Program-made: the position numbers and the translations under genes
Notes under the pieces: generated by a model
What the model saw: the letters and a program-made list of their open reading frames with translations, nothing else
Databases searched by the model: none
What the model was told of the DNA's origin: nothing
Assembly: GCA_900542595.1 (NCBI GenBank)
Contig: UQOB01000003.1
Coordinates: 1-45,374 of the forward strand
DNA length: 45,374 nucleotides
Reading direction: 5' to 3'
DNA from: an uncultured Mollicutes bacterium
GTDB lineage: Bacteria > Bacillota_I > Bacilli_A > RFN20 > CAG-826
In this document: positions 1 to 7,825 of the stretch, one piece after another
How positions within the stretch are numbered: position 1 is the first letter of the stretch
Layout of the letters: each line of letters opens with the position of its first letter

Positions 1-573
1 AATTTCAAATTTATTGATGAAACTTGATTCCCTTATCACCCTTCATCAGCGTAAGCCACCACTCCCCCTTCTACTAGCGCGTAAGCGTAATAGAACAGAG
101 AAAAGTTCGCACTAGTTTAATTCGTTCGCACTGCGTAAGCATTTTCTTTCACGGTATTCTCTAATTTTTTAGCATAATCAAACATATGGTCACCTTAAAT
201 GGTAATCAGTATTTCAACATAAACTAGGTTTAATTTCGACATTTTCATAGAACTTTTACAGGATTTTTTCTTAAAAAAGGATAAAAAGTTTATTGTGCTA
301 TAAAAAGTTTTTAGTGCAAAATCACGAGTTAAAACTTCATTGTTAGAGAATAGGATGGTTAGTCGCTTATGCTCAATTAGGTTAAATAACTGCTAAATTT
401 TTCTAATTTTGGCTCAAAAAAAGGTTTGACCAGCGATTTTCACTGTATCAAACCATTGCTTTCAATATGGCAATAAATACCAATTGTGATGCACTTGCGA
501 CCCCTTGTTTCTTTTTGCAACCCCCTTAACAATTTTGCGACCCCTACATAAGGTGTAAGTTATATCTGTAGTT
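1..573. other. Non-coding left flank
   Basis: No convincing gene is seen here on either strand. The longest minus-strand reading of interest is a 22-codon fragment (near 120-190) with no family match that I recognise. The words GCGTAAGC/GTAAGCG recur three times in the first 145 bases. The last part holds a 20-bp tandem repeat, listed separately. This stretch lies beyond the recombinase module, so it may contain the phage-chromosome junction. Serine-recombinase cores are only a few bases long and none can be pointed out. Confidence 0.5.
495..554. repeat. Three tandem 20-bp units with core TTGCRACCCCY
   Basis: The words TTGCGACCCCT, TTGCAACCCCC and TTGCGACCCCT begin at 495, 515 and 535, exactly 20 bases apart, which is about two helical turns. 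The second half of each unit is not conserved. The array lies just downstream of the AP2-domain gene. It could be a protein-binding array, for example for a recombinase accessory factor or the AP2 protein. That role is inference; the periodicity is seen directly. Confidence 0.65.
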
Positions 574-1182
574 CTACCTATATTTTCCAAAGTACTTTTC
601 TTCACCTGCTAGTCTTGCTTTTGCTGCTTCACTTTTAGTCTTAAATCTACCAAGAATATAAGCTTTTCTTTGAAACATAATTTGAGCTACCCATAGACCT
701 CTATCTTTATCAAAATGAACTCCTCGAACTCCTGAGGTATTGTTTTTATTAAGCTTCCTATCTTTCTTAATTCCACACTTCATAGTTCCATCGACTAATC
801 CGCGATCTAAAGTAGGAAGGGACGCCTTATTTTCATTATTCTTGCATCCACAAGAAACCGTAACTCCTGTAGTTAAGTAAGTGGTCGGTACAAAACAGGT
901 ATTTCCACAGTCGCATTTGCACTCCCAATAATTCTTTTTGTTTTTTGTATAGGCAAATCCAATAACTGTTAGTCTTCCAAATTTCTGACCTGTTAAATCA
1001 ACCGTTCTTCTTTTTAAACATCCACAGGATTTAGTATGACCTGAGTGCAGTTTATTAATGGTAAGTTCTACAATATTTCCACAATCACATCTACATTTAT
1101 AAATAGTTGTTGAGTGATATCTTTTATCAGTTTTCTCTATAACTACTAAACGACCATATCGCTTTCCTATCTCTTGGTCCAA
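574..1182 (-). CDS. AP2-domain protein with two zinc-ribbon-like repeats
   Basis: A probable DNA-binding protein of about 202 residues. Two tandem copies of one module are visible: each has a 'GRLxVI' strand, then a CxCDCGN motif, then SCGC about 20 residues later (roughly residues 28-55 and 85-112). The C-terminal 50 residues ('TSGVRGVHFDKDRGLWVAQI', then 'LGRFKTKSEAAKARL') form an AP2/ERF-type domain of the kind often found in phage HNH-associated proteins. No HNH nuclease motif is present, so this looks like the DNA-binding part alone. The start chosen is TTG at 1182, eight bases after AGG; a GTG at 1191 is the alternative. It lies beyond the terminator that follows the recombinases, so it is probably transcribed on its own. 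Confidence 0.75.
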   Translation of the reverse strand: MDQEIGKRYGRLVVIEKTDKRYHSTTIYKCRCDCGNIVELTINKLHSGHTKSCGCLKRRTVDLTGQKFGRLTVIGFAYTKNKKNYWECKCDCGNTCFVPTTYLTTGVTVSCGCKNNENKASLPTLDRGLVDGTMKCGIKKDRKLNKNNTSGVRGVHFDKDRGLWVAQIMFQRKAYILGRFKTKSEAAKARLAGEEKYFGKYR

Positions 1183-1240
1183 TTTAATCACCTACCAATT
1201 AAATTATACCTTATTTCTAGTCCATAAAATAGACGCTAAA

Positions 1241-1276
1241 ACAAAAAAGCTCACTAAGCATAATCCTAGTGAACTT
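1241..1276 (-). terminator. Rho-independent terminator after the recombinase pair
   Basis: On the minus strand a 10-bp stem (AAGTTCACTA with TAGTGAGCTT, one G-T pair) closes a 10-base loop and runs into six T residues. It follows the stop of the second recombinase by about 30 bases and separates the integration module from the AP2-domain gene. Confidence 0.85.
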
Positions 1277-1304
1277 AATCAAAATCAATGCAAATTTCTA
1301 TTAT

Positions 1305-2882
1305 TTATATCGTAATATCTATACCTACAATGAATTTAAAGGTTATGGTTCCATCTCTATTAACAATTGCTTTATCAAGAACGGTCATCCAAAGATTATC
1401 GTCCCAATCTGTTATTATTTCCCCAGCCTCTTTAAATGATGCTAAATAAGAATTTAATTCTAAAAGTTTACCTTTTCTGATTTGCTTTTCATCGTTTAAT
1501 TCATCTAATTTATTTTTAGTCTTTTCATATCTCGCTTCGAGCTCTTTATACTTTTTAGTGTAATCATCTTGATTTTGAGAGTGAGAAGCATTTTCTCTTA
1601 CTAGTTTTCTAACTAATTCGCTAATAACTTCAAGCTCGCTTTCAGTTTCATTAATAGCATTATCAATTAGCGAGGTATCAGTTAAAGCTTTGATCACCTC
1701 ATTTGCATCATTTATAACCTGCTCTTTATTAACCATTACTTGGTTATAGGCTTTAATAAATTTGCTCTTAACTTCTTCTTCGGTAATAAAAGGCGTTTGG
1801 CATTTATCATGAGCATCAGAATATTTTTTATTGCAACGATAGATTTCTTTTCGCCATGGTTTTGTCGAATGCCATATTTTCTTACCATAAAATCCACCAC
1901 AATCACCGCAGACTAATTTAGATGAGAACATATTAACTGAAGAATAAGACGGTCCGATTTCTTTTCTTCTTTTTATTTCTGCTTGAACCATTTCCCACAT
2001 ATCTTTGTCGATAATGGCTGGGTGGCTATTTTCAACAAAATATTGAGGTAGTTCACCTTGATTTTTAACAGCCTTATGCTCTAAAAAGTCCTTAATAAAG
2101 GTTTTTTGAAGGATAGCATCACCCTTATATTTTTCGTTTGTAAGAATTGAGGTGACAGTATTTTTGGTCCATCTTGTCTTACCTCCAGGAGTAAGAACGT
2201 GCATTGAATTAAGCGTATTAGCTATTGCACTAGCAGTTTTCCCACTAACCAAAAATTCTCTATAAATAAGTCTAACTATCACTGCTTGCTCTTCATCAAT
2301 TGCAATCTTTCCGTTTTCCTTTTTATAGCCTAGAAAGGTTTTATAAGCAAAGGATACCTTGCCTTCTTTCATTTGCCACCTTTTTCCCATTGTAACGTTT
2401 TGACTTATTGATCTTGATTCCTCTTGAGCGATTGATGACATAATGGCAAGTAAAAACTCCGCCTTATCATCAAAAGTCCATAGGTTCTCTTTTTCAAAAT
2501 AGACCTCTACCCCTTTTGCTTTTAACTTTCTTGTATAGTTAATAGTATCTAAGGTGTTTCTAGCAAGACGAGATATGGATTTAGTTATGATTAAATCAAT
2601 ATTTCCACCTAAAGCATCTTCTATCATTTGTTTAAATTGAGTTCTATTTTTTGTATTTGTGCCAGATATGCCTTCATCAGCATAAACCTTGACTAATTCC
2701 CAGTCTGGTTTTGAATTAATGTAGTTTTCATAGTAATTGCATTGCGCCTCAAAAGATGTAAATTGCTCATCACTATCAGTTGAAACACGAGCGTATGCAG
2801 CAACCTTTCTTTTAACCACAGGATTAAAGGCATTAGAGAATGTACTAACTTTAGTGGAAGGAATAACTGTTACTTTTGCCAT
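1305..2882 (-). CDS. Large serine recombinase (second of a tandem pair)
   Basis: A 525-residue site-specific recombinase, probably acting in integration/excision. The N-terminal resolvase domain shows the catalytic serine motif 'AAYARVSTD' (about residues 28-36) and the 'SISRLARNT' arginine motif. It is followed by the recombinase domain, a zinc ribbon (CGDCGG, then 'YRCNKKYSDAHDKCQTP') and a long coiled coil rich in Lys and Glu (about residues 390-480), all in the usual order for large serine integrases. Its ATG follows the stop of the upstream recombinase directly (TAAATG), with GGAGGG seven bases before, so the two are co-translated. It looks intact. Confidence 0.95.
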   Translation of the reverse strand: MAKVTVIPSTKVSTFSNAFNPVVKRKVAAYARVSTDSDEQFTSFEAQCNYYENYINSKPDWELVKVYADEGISGTNTKNRTQFKQMIEDALGGNIDLIITKSISRLARNTLDTINYTRKLKAKGVEVYFEKENLWTFDDKAEFLLAIMSSIAQEESRSISQNVTMGKRWQMKEGKVSFAYKTFLGYKKENGKIAIDEEQAVIVRLIYREFLVSGKTASAIANTLNSMHVLTPGGKTRWTKNTVTSILTNEKYKGDAILQKTFIKDFLEHKAVKNQGELPQYFVENSHPAIIDKDMWEMVQAEIKRRKEIGPSYSSVNMFSSKLVCGDCGGFYGKKIWHSTKPWRKEIYRCNKKYSDAHDKCQTPFITEEEVKSKFIKAYNQVMVNKEQVINDANEVIKALTDTSLIDNAINETESELEVISELVRKLVRENASHSQNQDDYTKKYKELEARYEKTKNKLDELNDEKQIRKGKLLELNSYLASFKEAGEIITDWDDNLWMTVLDKAIVNRDGTITFKFIVGIDITI

Positions 2883-4178
2883 TTACTTACCCTCCCTCTT
2901 TTGGTTTTCCCATTGCTTCAAAGAACGTCTTCTGGCCTCTTCTTTCATCTCATCGGTCCAGGAATTACTTCTTGATATGTCATTCCAAGTTTTAGTAACA
3001 CTAGAACCATCATTCAAATTGAATAAAAGAATATTATTTGGGTAAACAATAATTTCTTTTATCTTAGAAATATCATCTCCTACAACTTCGCTAACAAGCC
3101 TATCCATTTCACTTGCTGGGACTGCCTTAGAGGCACAGTGACTTTTTCCTTCTCTATTGAAGGTTTGGCACATCCATTTCTTTGTATATTTTGTAGTCTT
3201 ATGATGATAGCTTTTGCCACATATTGAGCATTTAATTAAAGAAGCGAGAGGATGGATTATTTGAGCAGCCCGAGATGAGTTTACTTTCTCTGCCCTTTCA
3301 TACATTAATTGCTGAACCTTATTGAAGGTTTCTTTGCTAATGATAGGTTCATGATCATCTTCAACTAAATATTGATTAAGTTCGCCTTTATTTGGCTTAT
3401 GTTTTTTGGACATATAATCAATATTGAAATATTTTTGAAGAAGCAAATCGCCAGTATAAGTAATGTTAGTCAGTATGTATCTGATGCTATCTTTTTTCCA
3501 TTTGTCTGATTCAGGTGCTTTGACTTTTTCTTCGTTTAATTTGTTTGTTATAGCCTGAAGCCCTAAACCTCCTATATACATATCAAAAATTCTTCTTACG
3601 AGTTTAGCTTCTTCTGGCTCAACTACCAACTTTCTATCTTTGTAAATGTAGCCTAGCGTCTTCCTAGTACACCAACTTATACCTTTCTCGAAGTTCTTTC
3701 TTACTCTCCACTTCATGTTTTCAGATACGCTTCTTGCCTCTTCCTGAGCAAAGGAAGCAAGAAAAGTTAAAACCATCTCACCCTCATTACTTATTGAATG
3801 AAGGTTTTGTTCTTCAAAGAAAACGTCAACTTTATATACTTTAAGTTCTCTTATGGTTTCAAGCATCGTCAAAGTGTTTCTAGCGAATCGCGATATCGAC
3901 TTAACAATTATTAAATCTATCTTGCCGCTCTTAGCATCATCAATTAATCTAATAAACTCTTCTCTATCGTTTTTCGTACCAGAGATTGCTTCATCAGCAT
4001 ACACTCCAGCAAATTCCCAACCTTTAGTATTTCTAATCAAATTATTATAGTAGCTAATTTGGTTTGAAAGCGAATGAAGCATGGCATCCTTACCAGATGA
4101 AACTCTACAATAAGCTGCTACTCTTAGCTTCTTTTCTAACTTAGGAAGGGCATCAATTACAGTTATCTTTTTGTCCAT
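2883..4178 (-). CDS. Large serine recombinase (first of a tandem pair)
   Basis: A 431-residue serine recombinase. It shows the catalytic 'AAYCRVSSG' near residues 21-29, 'SISRFARNT' near 95, the recombinase domain, and a zinc ribbon ('IKCSICGKSYHHK', then CQT and HC). It lacks the long C-terminal coiled coil of its neighbour, so the two are diverged partners and not recent copies. A strong AGGAGGTAATT precedes the ATG. Tandem recombinases of this kind are known from SCCmec-like elements (CcrA/CcrB) and from clostridial phages. Whether both are needed here cannot be seen from sequence. Confidence 0.95.
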   Translation of the reverse strand: MDKKITVIDALPKLEKKLRVAAYCRVSSGKDAMLHSLSNQISYYNNLIRNTKGWEFAGVYADEAISGTKNDREEFIRLIDDAKSGKIDLIIVKSISRFARNTLTMLETIRELKVYKVDVFFEEQNLHSISNEGEMVLTFLASFAQEEARSVSENMKWRVRKNFEKGISWCTRKTLGYIYKDRKLVVEPEEAKLVRRIFDMYIGGLGLQAITNKLNEEKVKAPESDKWKKDSIRYILTNITYTGDLLLQKYFNIDYMSKKHKPNKGELNQYLVEDDHEPIISKETFNKVQQLMYERAEKVNSSRAAQIIHPLASLIKCSICGKSYHHKTTKYTKKWMCQTFNREGKSHCASKAVPASEMDRLVSEVVGDDISKIKEIIVYPNNILLFNLNDGSSVTKTWNDISRSNSWTDEMKEEARRRSLKQWENQKREGK

Positions 4179-4187
4179 AATTACCTC

Positions 4188-4391
4188 CTATTTTTCATCA
4201 CCATATATCGCTCTAAAGGACTTATTTATCAACTCATTTTGACGATATAAATTCCCTTTATTGATACAGTATTTTTTAGCAAGCAAATCCTCTGCTTTTT
4301 CATACTCTTTCTCGTCAATTACCTTGCAAAATAGCATCTTTTTAAAGAAATTTAATGAATTTAGGTAGGAGATATAGTTTCTATAATCCAT
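4188..4391 (-). CDS. Small SHOCT-like companion of the recombinases
   Basis: A 67-residue helical protein. The central stretch 'VIDEKEYEKAEDLLAKKY' resembles SHOCT-type short helical domains. Small proteins of this type commonly sit immediately before serine recombinases in Bacillota mobile elements. Its start overlaps the end of the preceding zinc-finger gene, and its stop lies 10 bases before the recombinase start, so it belongs to the same transcript. The function is unknown; a directionality or accessory role is inferred from position. Confidence 0.7.
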   Translation of the reverse strand: MDYRNYISYLNSLNFFKKMLFCKVIDEKEYEKAEDLLAKKYCINKGNLYRQNELINKSFRAIYGDEK

Positions 4392-4770
4392 CAGAAATTA
4401 CCTCCCTTTTATATCTGAAATTGATATAGCATCTATTGGAGCAGTATTTCCTTTTAGAGGATTTATAAGATATGAAAGAAAAGCCACAAGTAGGACAAAC
4501 TTTAGTTATGCTTTTCTCGCCTTTTATAGTTTCAGGGTGCTTAGCTAAATAACGTCTTTTGCAAATATCCGAGCAGAACTTTTTTCTTTTGGTTTTTGGC
4601 TTATTGATTATTCTTCTACCACAAAAAAGACATACTGTTTCGTTATTATTTTTTTGCCTAAGAATGATGCTTTTAACAGTGCTTAATGGAATATTTAATT
4701 CATTAGCTATCTTTTTATAACCTAGCCCTTGCTCTTTTAATTCATGTATTTTTAAAACTTCTGCATTTGT
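4381..4770 (-). CDS. HTH and double zinc-finger protein of the integration module
   Basis: About 129 residues. The N-terminal part is a sigma-region-4-like or resolvase-like helix-turn-helix ('LKEQGLGYKKIANELNIPLS'). Two C-terminal zinc-finger motifs follow: CLFCGRR with FCSDICKRR, and CPTCGFS with YCSNRCY. Proteins of this architecture are often labelled sigma-70-like and accompany serine recombinases. The start chosen is the ATG at 4770, nine bases after GAGGAG. An upstream ATG at 4827 lies directly behind a terminator T-run with no ribosome site, and its extra residues coincide with a repeated leader element. The gene overlaps the next one by 11 bases. Confidence 0.75.
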   Translation of the reverse strand, partial: TNAEVLKIHELKEQGLGYKKIANELNIPLSTVKSIILRQKNNNETVCLFCGRRIINKPKTKRKKFCSDICKRRYLAKHPETIKGEKSITKVCPTCGFSFISYKSSKRKYCSNRCYINFRYKREVISDGL

Positions 4771-4779
4771 CATAGACTT

Positions 4780-4827
4780 CAACTCCTCTACTTTCAAAAG
4801 GAAGTAAAAGTCTCTATTTGGAACCAT
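4780..4827 (-). repeat. Leader element, copy A
   Basis: On the minus strand 48 bases upstream of the zinc-finger gene align without gaps to 40358-40311 in front of another small gene, 36 of 48 identical by eye. The best conserved blocks are GGTTCCAAA and CTTCCTTTTGAAAGT. Copy A begins immediately after an intrinsic terminator. Both copies can also be read as a peptide of the form VP(x5)FLLKV. Confidence 0.65.
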
Positions 4828-4862
4828 AAAAAAATTGCCCCACCAGATTTCTCTAGCAGGGC
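4828..4862 (-). terminator. Strong rho-independent terminator with GAAA tetraloop
   Basis: On the minus strand GCCCTGCTAGA pairs with TCTGGTGGGGC (11 pairs including G-T) across a GAAA tetraloop, followed by AA and seven T residues. It ends the Sel1-like genes and insulates the integration module from the late operon. Confidence 0.9.
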
Positions 4863-4881
4863 GTGAATTTAATTCTTTTGA

Positions 4882-5238
4882 TTAGTTTAAATTATCAATA
4901 TCAATTCCTATCTCTTGTCCTTTAGCTTTCATTTTCTCATAGATTTTCTTATGACCTCGGTTTATTAGATCTTCAAATAAGATAGGATCTACATATTCCA
5001 TAAATGAAACTAGCTCTACTAATACTCCAAAGTCATCGCTTTTTAATGCTTCAACGAAATAATTAGTCGCTTCACTTATGCTTGCTTCAATTTGCTCACC
5101 TAAATAAAGGCATATCCCATATTCAAGTGATGCATAAAGGTCACCATCTTTTGCTAACTCACCTAGCCTTTTTACATCTAATGTATCAGCTGTTCCTTCT
5201 TCTAGTTTGCCTACAATTTTCATTACTTCTTTATTCAT
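4882..5238 (-). CDS. Sel1-like repeat protein
   Basis: About 118 residues, helical. The part 'ASLEYGICLYLGEQIEASIS' has the alternating small/large pattern of a Sel1 (TPR-like) repeat and resembles the same region of the next upstream gene ('LVNYLFGLALYFGIGVKEDK'). No catalytic motif is seen. Sel1 repeats usually mediate protein contacts. The start chosen is the ATG at 5238, eight bases after GGAGG. A terminator follows the stop. It lies outside the tail and lysis genes, so it may be a lysogeny-expressed accessory gene. Confidence 0.6.
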   Translation of the reverse strand: MNKEVMKIVGKLEEGTADTLDVKRLGELAKDGDLYASLEYGICLYLGEQIEASISEATNYFVEALKSDDFGVLVELVSFMEYVDPILFEDLINRGHKKIYEKMKAKGQEIGIDIDNLN

Positions 5239-5356
5239 TTTAACTTCCTCCAAGCAATATTAAAAAGCATGAAAAACAGCAAAATAAAGCAATTAGTGAC
5301 TAAAAAACAAACTAGAGACTTTTATGAGATTTATTCGTAACAAATGTGAGATTTTG

Positions 5357-5773
5357 CTAACAATAATAGATTGGTTGGGTATCTTCTTCATCTTCAAATT
5401 TATCTTCATCAATTAAAGCCATACCCATTTCAACCATCTCTTCTCTAGCCTTATTTAAGCCATCAATGATTAGAACCTTTATTCTATTATCATCGGTTTT
5501 CAAAAGATAAAAGAACATATCCATCAGTAGCTCAAAATTAGCGTGTGCCACTACCTCTTCAAGATAACTGATGCCACTTTCTTTATCTTCTTTTACTCCG
5601 ATTCCAAAATAAAGAGCAAGGCCAAATAGGTAATTTACAAGAGGTGAGTGATGATGATTTGAAATTTTAAGAAGCTCAGTGTAGTCCTTTTCTTCAAATC
5701 TTCTCTCCTCTATCTTTCGTTTCATTAACCTAAGTTCGATTGTTTCTTTTAAGTCTACTTCATAATTTTCCAT
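5357..5773 (-). CDS. Sel1-like repeat protein
   Basis: About 138 residues with an acidic C-terminus. The residues around 'LVNYLFGLALYFGIGVKEDK' match the Sel1-type helix-turn-helix repeat, and the same fold is visible in the gene downstream, so the two look like diverged paralogues. The start is the ATG at 5773, seven bases after AGGAGG. About 195 bases separate it from the holin, so it may have its own promoter. Function unknown; no signal peptide or membrane segment is visible. Confidence 0.6.
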   Translation of the reverse strand: MENYEVDLKETIELRLMKRKIEERRFEEKDYTELLKISNHHHSPLVNYLFGLALYFGIGVKEDKESGISYLEEVVAHANFELLMDMFFYLLKTDDNRIKVLIIDGLNKAREEMVEMGMALIDEDKFEDEEDTQPIYYC

Positions 5774-5968
5774 CAAAATTCCTCCTTCACTATATAAATA
5801 GACATGAAGAGCTTATTTTTTTACAAAATATTTAATTTATCTCTTCACTAAACAAGTCGTAGTGAATTTGATTTATTTGCAAAAAATTTATATCCCCTCA
5901 CTTACTAGAAGGAGTTTATTTTGAAAAATTACCAAAAAATTTGAAATCGTAATGAAAAATTAATGTCG

Positions 5969-6361
5969 TCATTTACTTGCTGACGTAGTTTTAAGTGTAT
6001 TTATGCTTGCTTCAATCTGGGTGGTAATCCAGGTATCGACATCGCCAAAGTTAGTCTTTATATAGTTTTTGATATCTTCGCTTAATTGAGAGAGAACGAT
6101 ATCTTTAGCCTTATTCAAAGCGATAAGCTGAGCGTCCTTATTGAAGTTTCCTTCTTTCTTTAAGGCTTCAACATAGGTTTGAAAGACACATTTAACTGCA
6201 TCTAAAACAATTGTGGTTGCTTCAGTTATATATTTTTCCGTTTTCTCATTATCAATCTTGCTAGAAATCCATTTAATAAGTTTAGATCCTAGTAAGGTGA
6301 TAAGAGGAATGATTACTGCTGTTACAACGCAGCTTAAAACATTTAAAAGTATCTCATTCAT
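5969..6361 (-). CDS. Phage holin, LL-H family-like
   Basis: A 130-residue protein with one N-terminal hydrophobic segment (about residues 5-28), then a charged helical part ('SKIDNEKTEKYITEATTIVL') and a C-terminal amphipathic region. This layout and the WI(S/T)xKI(D/N) stretch after the membrane segment are typical of LL-H-type holins. The family is thought to open the cell membrane for lysis. It overlaps the end of the upstream gene by 8 bases and has GGAGGAG before the ATG. No endolysin gene follows it. Confidence 0.75.
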   Translation of the reverse strand: MNEILLNVLSCVVTAVIIPLITLLGSKLIKWISSKIDNEKTEKYITEATTIVLDAVKCVFQTYVEALKKEGNFNKDAQLIALNKAKDIVLSQLSEDIKNYIKTNFGDVDTWITTQIEASINTLKTTSASK

Positions 6362-6671
6362 GATTTGCTCCTCCTTTTATTTCATCATGTAATTCAGTGA
6401 TTCTTTTATGAGCATTCTTAGTTGATTCTTCGACTTTAACTAGCCTATTTGAAAGGTCGGTATATCTTTCTTCTAAGTGATTAAGTGACTTTTCAATTCT
6501 ATCAATAGAAGATTTGATATAACCTATCTCACTAAGCATTACTCCTTCATTTTTACCTTCATCTTTATGTTCCTGCTTATTGCTTCTTTTAAAAGCTAAA
6601 TAGGCAAATAAAATGCTAGAGATAGTCCCTAGCACCGATATGATGGTTAAAACAATTTCTGTACTATCCAT
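6354..6671 (-). CDS. Membrane-anchored coiled-coil protein (XhlA-like)
   Basis: 105 residues: an N-terminal membrane helix (about 5-27) and then a long heptad-rich region ('IDRIEKSLNHLEERYTDLSN'). This arrangement is like haemolysin XhlA-type proteins found next to holins, but reversed in order: here the anchor is N-terminal. It probably works with the holin in lysis. It overlaps both neighbours by 8 bases, indicating tight translational coupling. Confidence 0.55.
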   Translation of the reverse strand: MDSTEIVLTIISVLGTISSILFAYLAFKRSNKQEHKDEGKNEGVMLSEIGYIKSSIDRIEKSLNHLEERYTDLSNRLVKVEESTKNAHKRITELHDEIKGGANHE

Positions 6672-7353
6672 CTTTCAATCCCTCCTTGAATTCGTATATT
6701 TCATCTAGGTATTTTTCTAGTTTTTCATTGAACTCTTTGTTCCTTGTCTTATCTTCAAAGTTAATTTTATAGTCTATTTCCTCATCAAAATAAGACTTAG
6801 GAAGATCTAAAGAAAAGACACCTGTTTTCTTATAATTTTCTATTTGCCCTCTCATTCTGATAACGTGATAAAACTTCTTCCCTGGTTGAAAGTTTCCATT
6901 GAAACAAAAAGCAAAATACTCATAGAAATTTGTCAAAAAACCTCTTAAAACCTCATTTATTTTGTAGTTTTTATAGGTTTCATATTCTTTCTCATAGTTC
7001 GGATTTAAATAAAGTAAAGTATCTGGAAGGCTTAAATAATCGTCAATAAAGCATTTCTTATATAGTGAGAATCTATTCGTAGGATTAAACCTTTCAAGCA
7101 TGGAGTTTTTACCATAACAGAAAGCGTCCATTCCATAGATATCAATTTTAAATGCTCCTTCTAAACCATCGACAAAGACATTGATGTCATAATCACTTTT
7201 ATTGCCGACAAAAGTACCATAAGCGATACTTCCACCCATATAAACAAACATCACTTTCATTCCTTTTAAGGTTTCAATAATAGTTTTTGTTATCTTTTCT
7301 CTATCAATCGTTTTGAGTATCGTTTCTCTTTTAAGCATGATTCCGTTAGTCAT
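6664..7353 (-). CDS. Nucleotidyltransferase-fold protein
   Basis: 229 residues. The pol-beta-type nucleotidyltransferase signature is visible as 'GGSIAYGTF' (about 40-48) followed by 'SDYDINVF' (53-60), giving the metal-binding D-x-D pair. A helical C-terminal part follows. It lies between the tail-fibre genes and the lysis genes and overlaps both neighbours by 8 bases, so it is an integral part of the late transcript. The substrate is unknown: nucleotide transfer to a tRNA, to a small molecule such as an antibiotic, or to a protein are all known for this fold. A role against host defence, or as a toxin, is possible but unsupported. Confidence 0.75.
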   Translation of the reverse strand: MTNGIMLKRETILKTIDREKITKTIIETLKGMKVMFVYMGGSIAYGTFVGNKSDYDINVFVDGLEGAFKIDIYGMDAFCYGKNSMLERFNPTNRFSLYKKCFIDDYLSLPDTLLYLNPNYEKEYETYKNYKINEVLRGFLTNFYEYFAFCFNGNFQPGKKFYHVIRMRGQIENYKKTGVFSLDLPKSYFDEEIDYKINFEDKTRNKEFNEKLEKYLDEIYEFKEGLKDG

Positions 7354-7627
7354 CTATTCCATCCTCCAAACCGATAACATTTTCTTTAAGCCACTTATAT
7401 CCAGCCTTAAAAACATCACCAACTAAAAAGGATTCATAATCTTCCTTAGGAATTAAGATATCGATTGTGTCGATTGGATCACACCCTTTATCTCTTGTTT
7501 CCTTAGAAATATATGAACCCACACAGATAACCACTTCTTTATCTATAGCATTAAGCGATATATTTGTGATTCGGTGATAACTTGGCTTAATACCATAGCT
7601 TGAATTAAGTTCTTTTATGATTGCCAT
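7346..7627 (-). CDS. Small tail-region protein, unknown
   Basis: 93 residues with no domain that I recognise. Hydrophobic beta-like segments ('DKEVVICVGSYIS', 'DTIDILIPKEDY') suggest a compact alpha/beta fold. It follows the short fibre protein by 9 bases and overlaps the nucleotidyltransferase gene by 8. AGGAG lies six bases before the ATG. By position it may be a baseplate accessory or a fibre chaperone. Confidence 0.6.
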   Translation of the reverse strand: MAIIKELNSSYGIKPSYHRITNISLNAIDKEVVICVGSYISKETRDKGCDPIDTIDILIPKEDYESFLVGDVFKAGYKWLKENVIGLEDGIDD

Positions 7628-7636
7628 AGTAAACTC

Positions 7637-7825
7637 CTAACTAGATGTTGTTTCACCGCTACTAGAAGAGCTACTTGTGATGCTATTAGTATTAACGCAC
7701 ATTATTCCTTTTGAGCATCTTACATAAAGTTTACCTGTAGAATAATCAACAGCTAGTTCACCATTTCTTGTCAGATTAGATGTTGTTGGAACTTTAGTGC
7801 CTCTTTTAACGATAATGGTCGCCAT
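7637..7825 (-). CDS. Short fibre-type protein
   Basis: 62 residues. The body 'NGELAVDYSTGKLYV' repeats the pattern seen at the N-terminus of the upstream fibre protein ('QGEPLIDLNGGNLYI'), a common N-terminal module of phage tail fibres. The C-terminus is almost pure Ser/Thr. It may be a truncated or minimal paralogue of the upstream gene. Its ATG overlaps the previous stop (TAATG). Confidence 0.65.
   Translation of the reverse strand: MATIIVKRGTKVPTTSNLTRNGELAVDYSTGKLYVRCSKGIMCVNTNSITSSSSSSGETTSS

Noticed and set aside
1..180. Possible coding remnants with repeated GCGTAAGC words
   Set aside because: Only very short frames separated by stops on both strands, and no recognisable protein; kept only as non-coding flank.
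2737..3045. Plus-strand reading frame opposite the recombinase junction
   Set aside because: It is antisense to two clear recombinase genes and has no ribosome site or plausible product.
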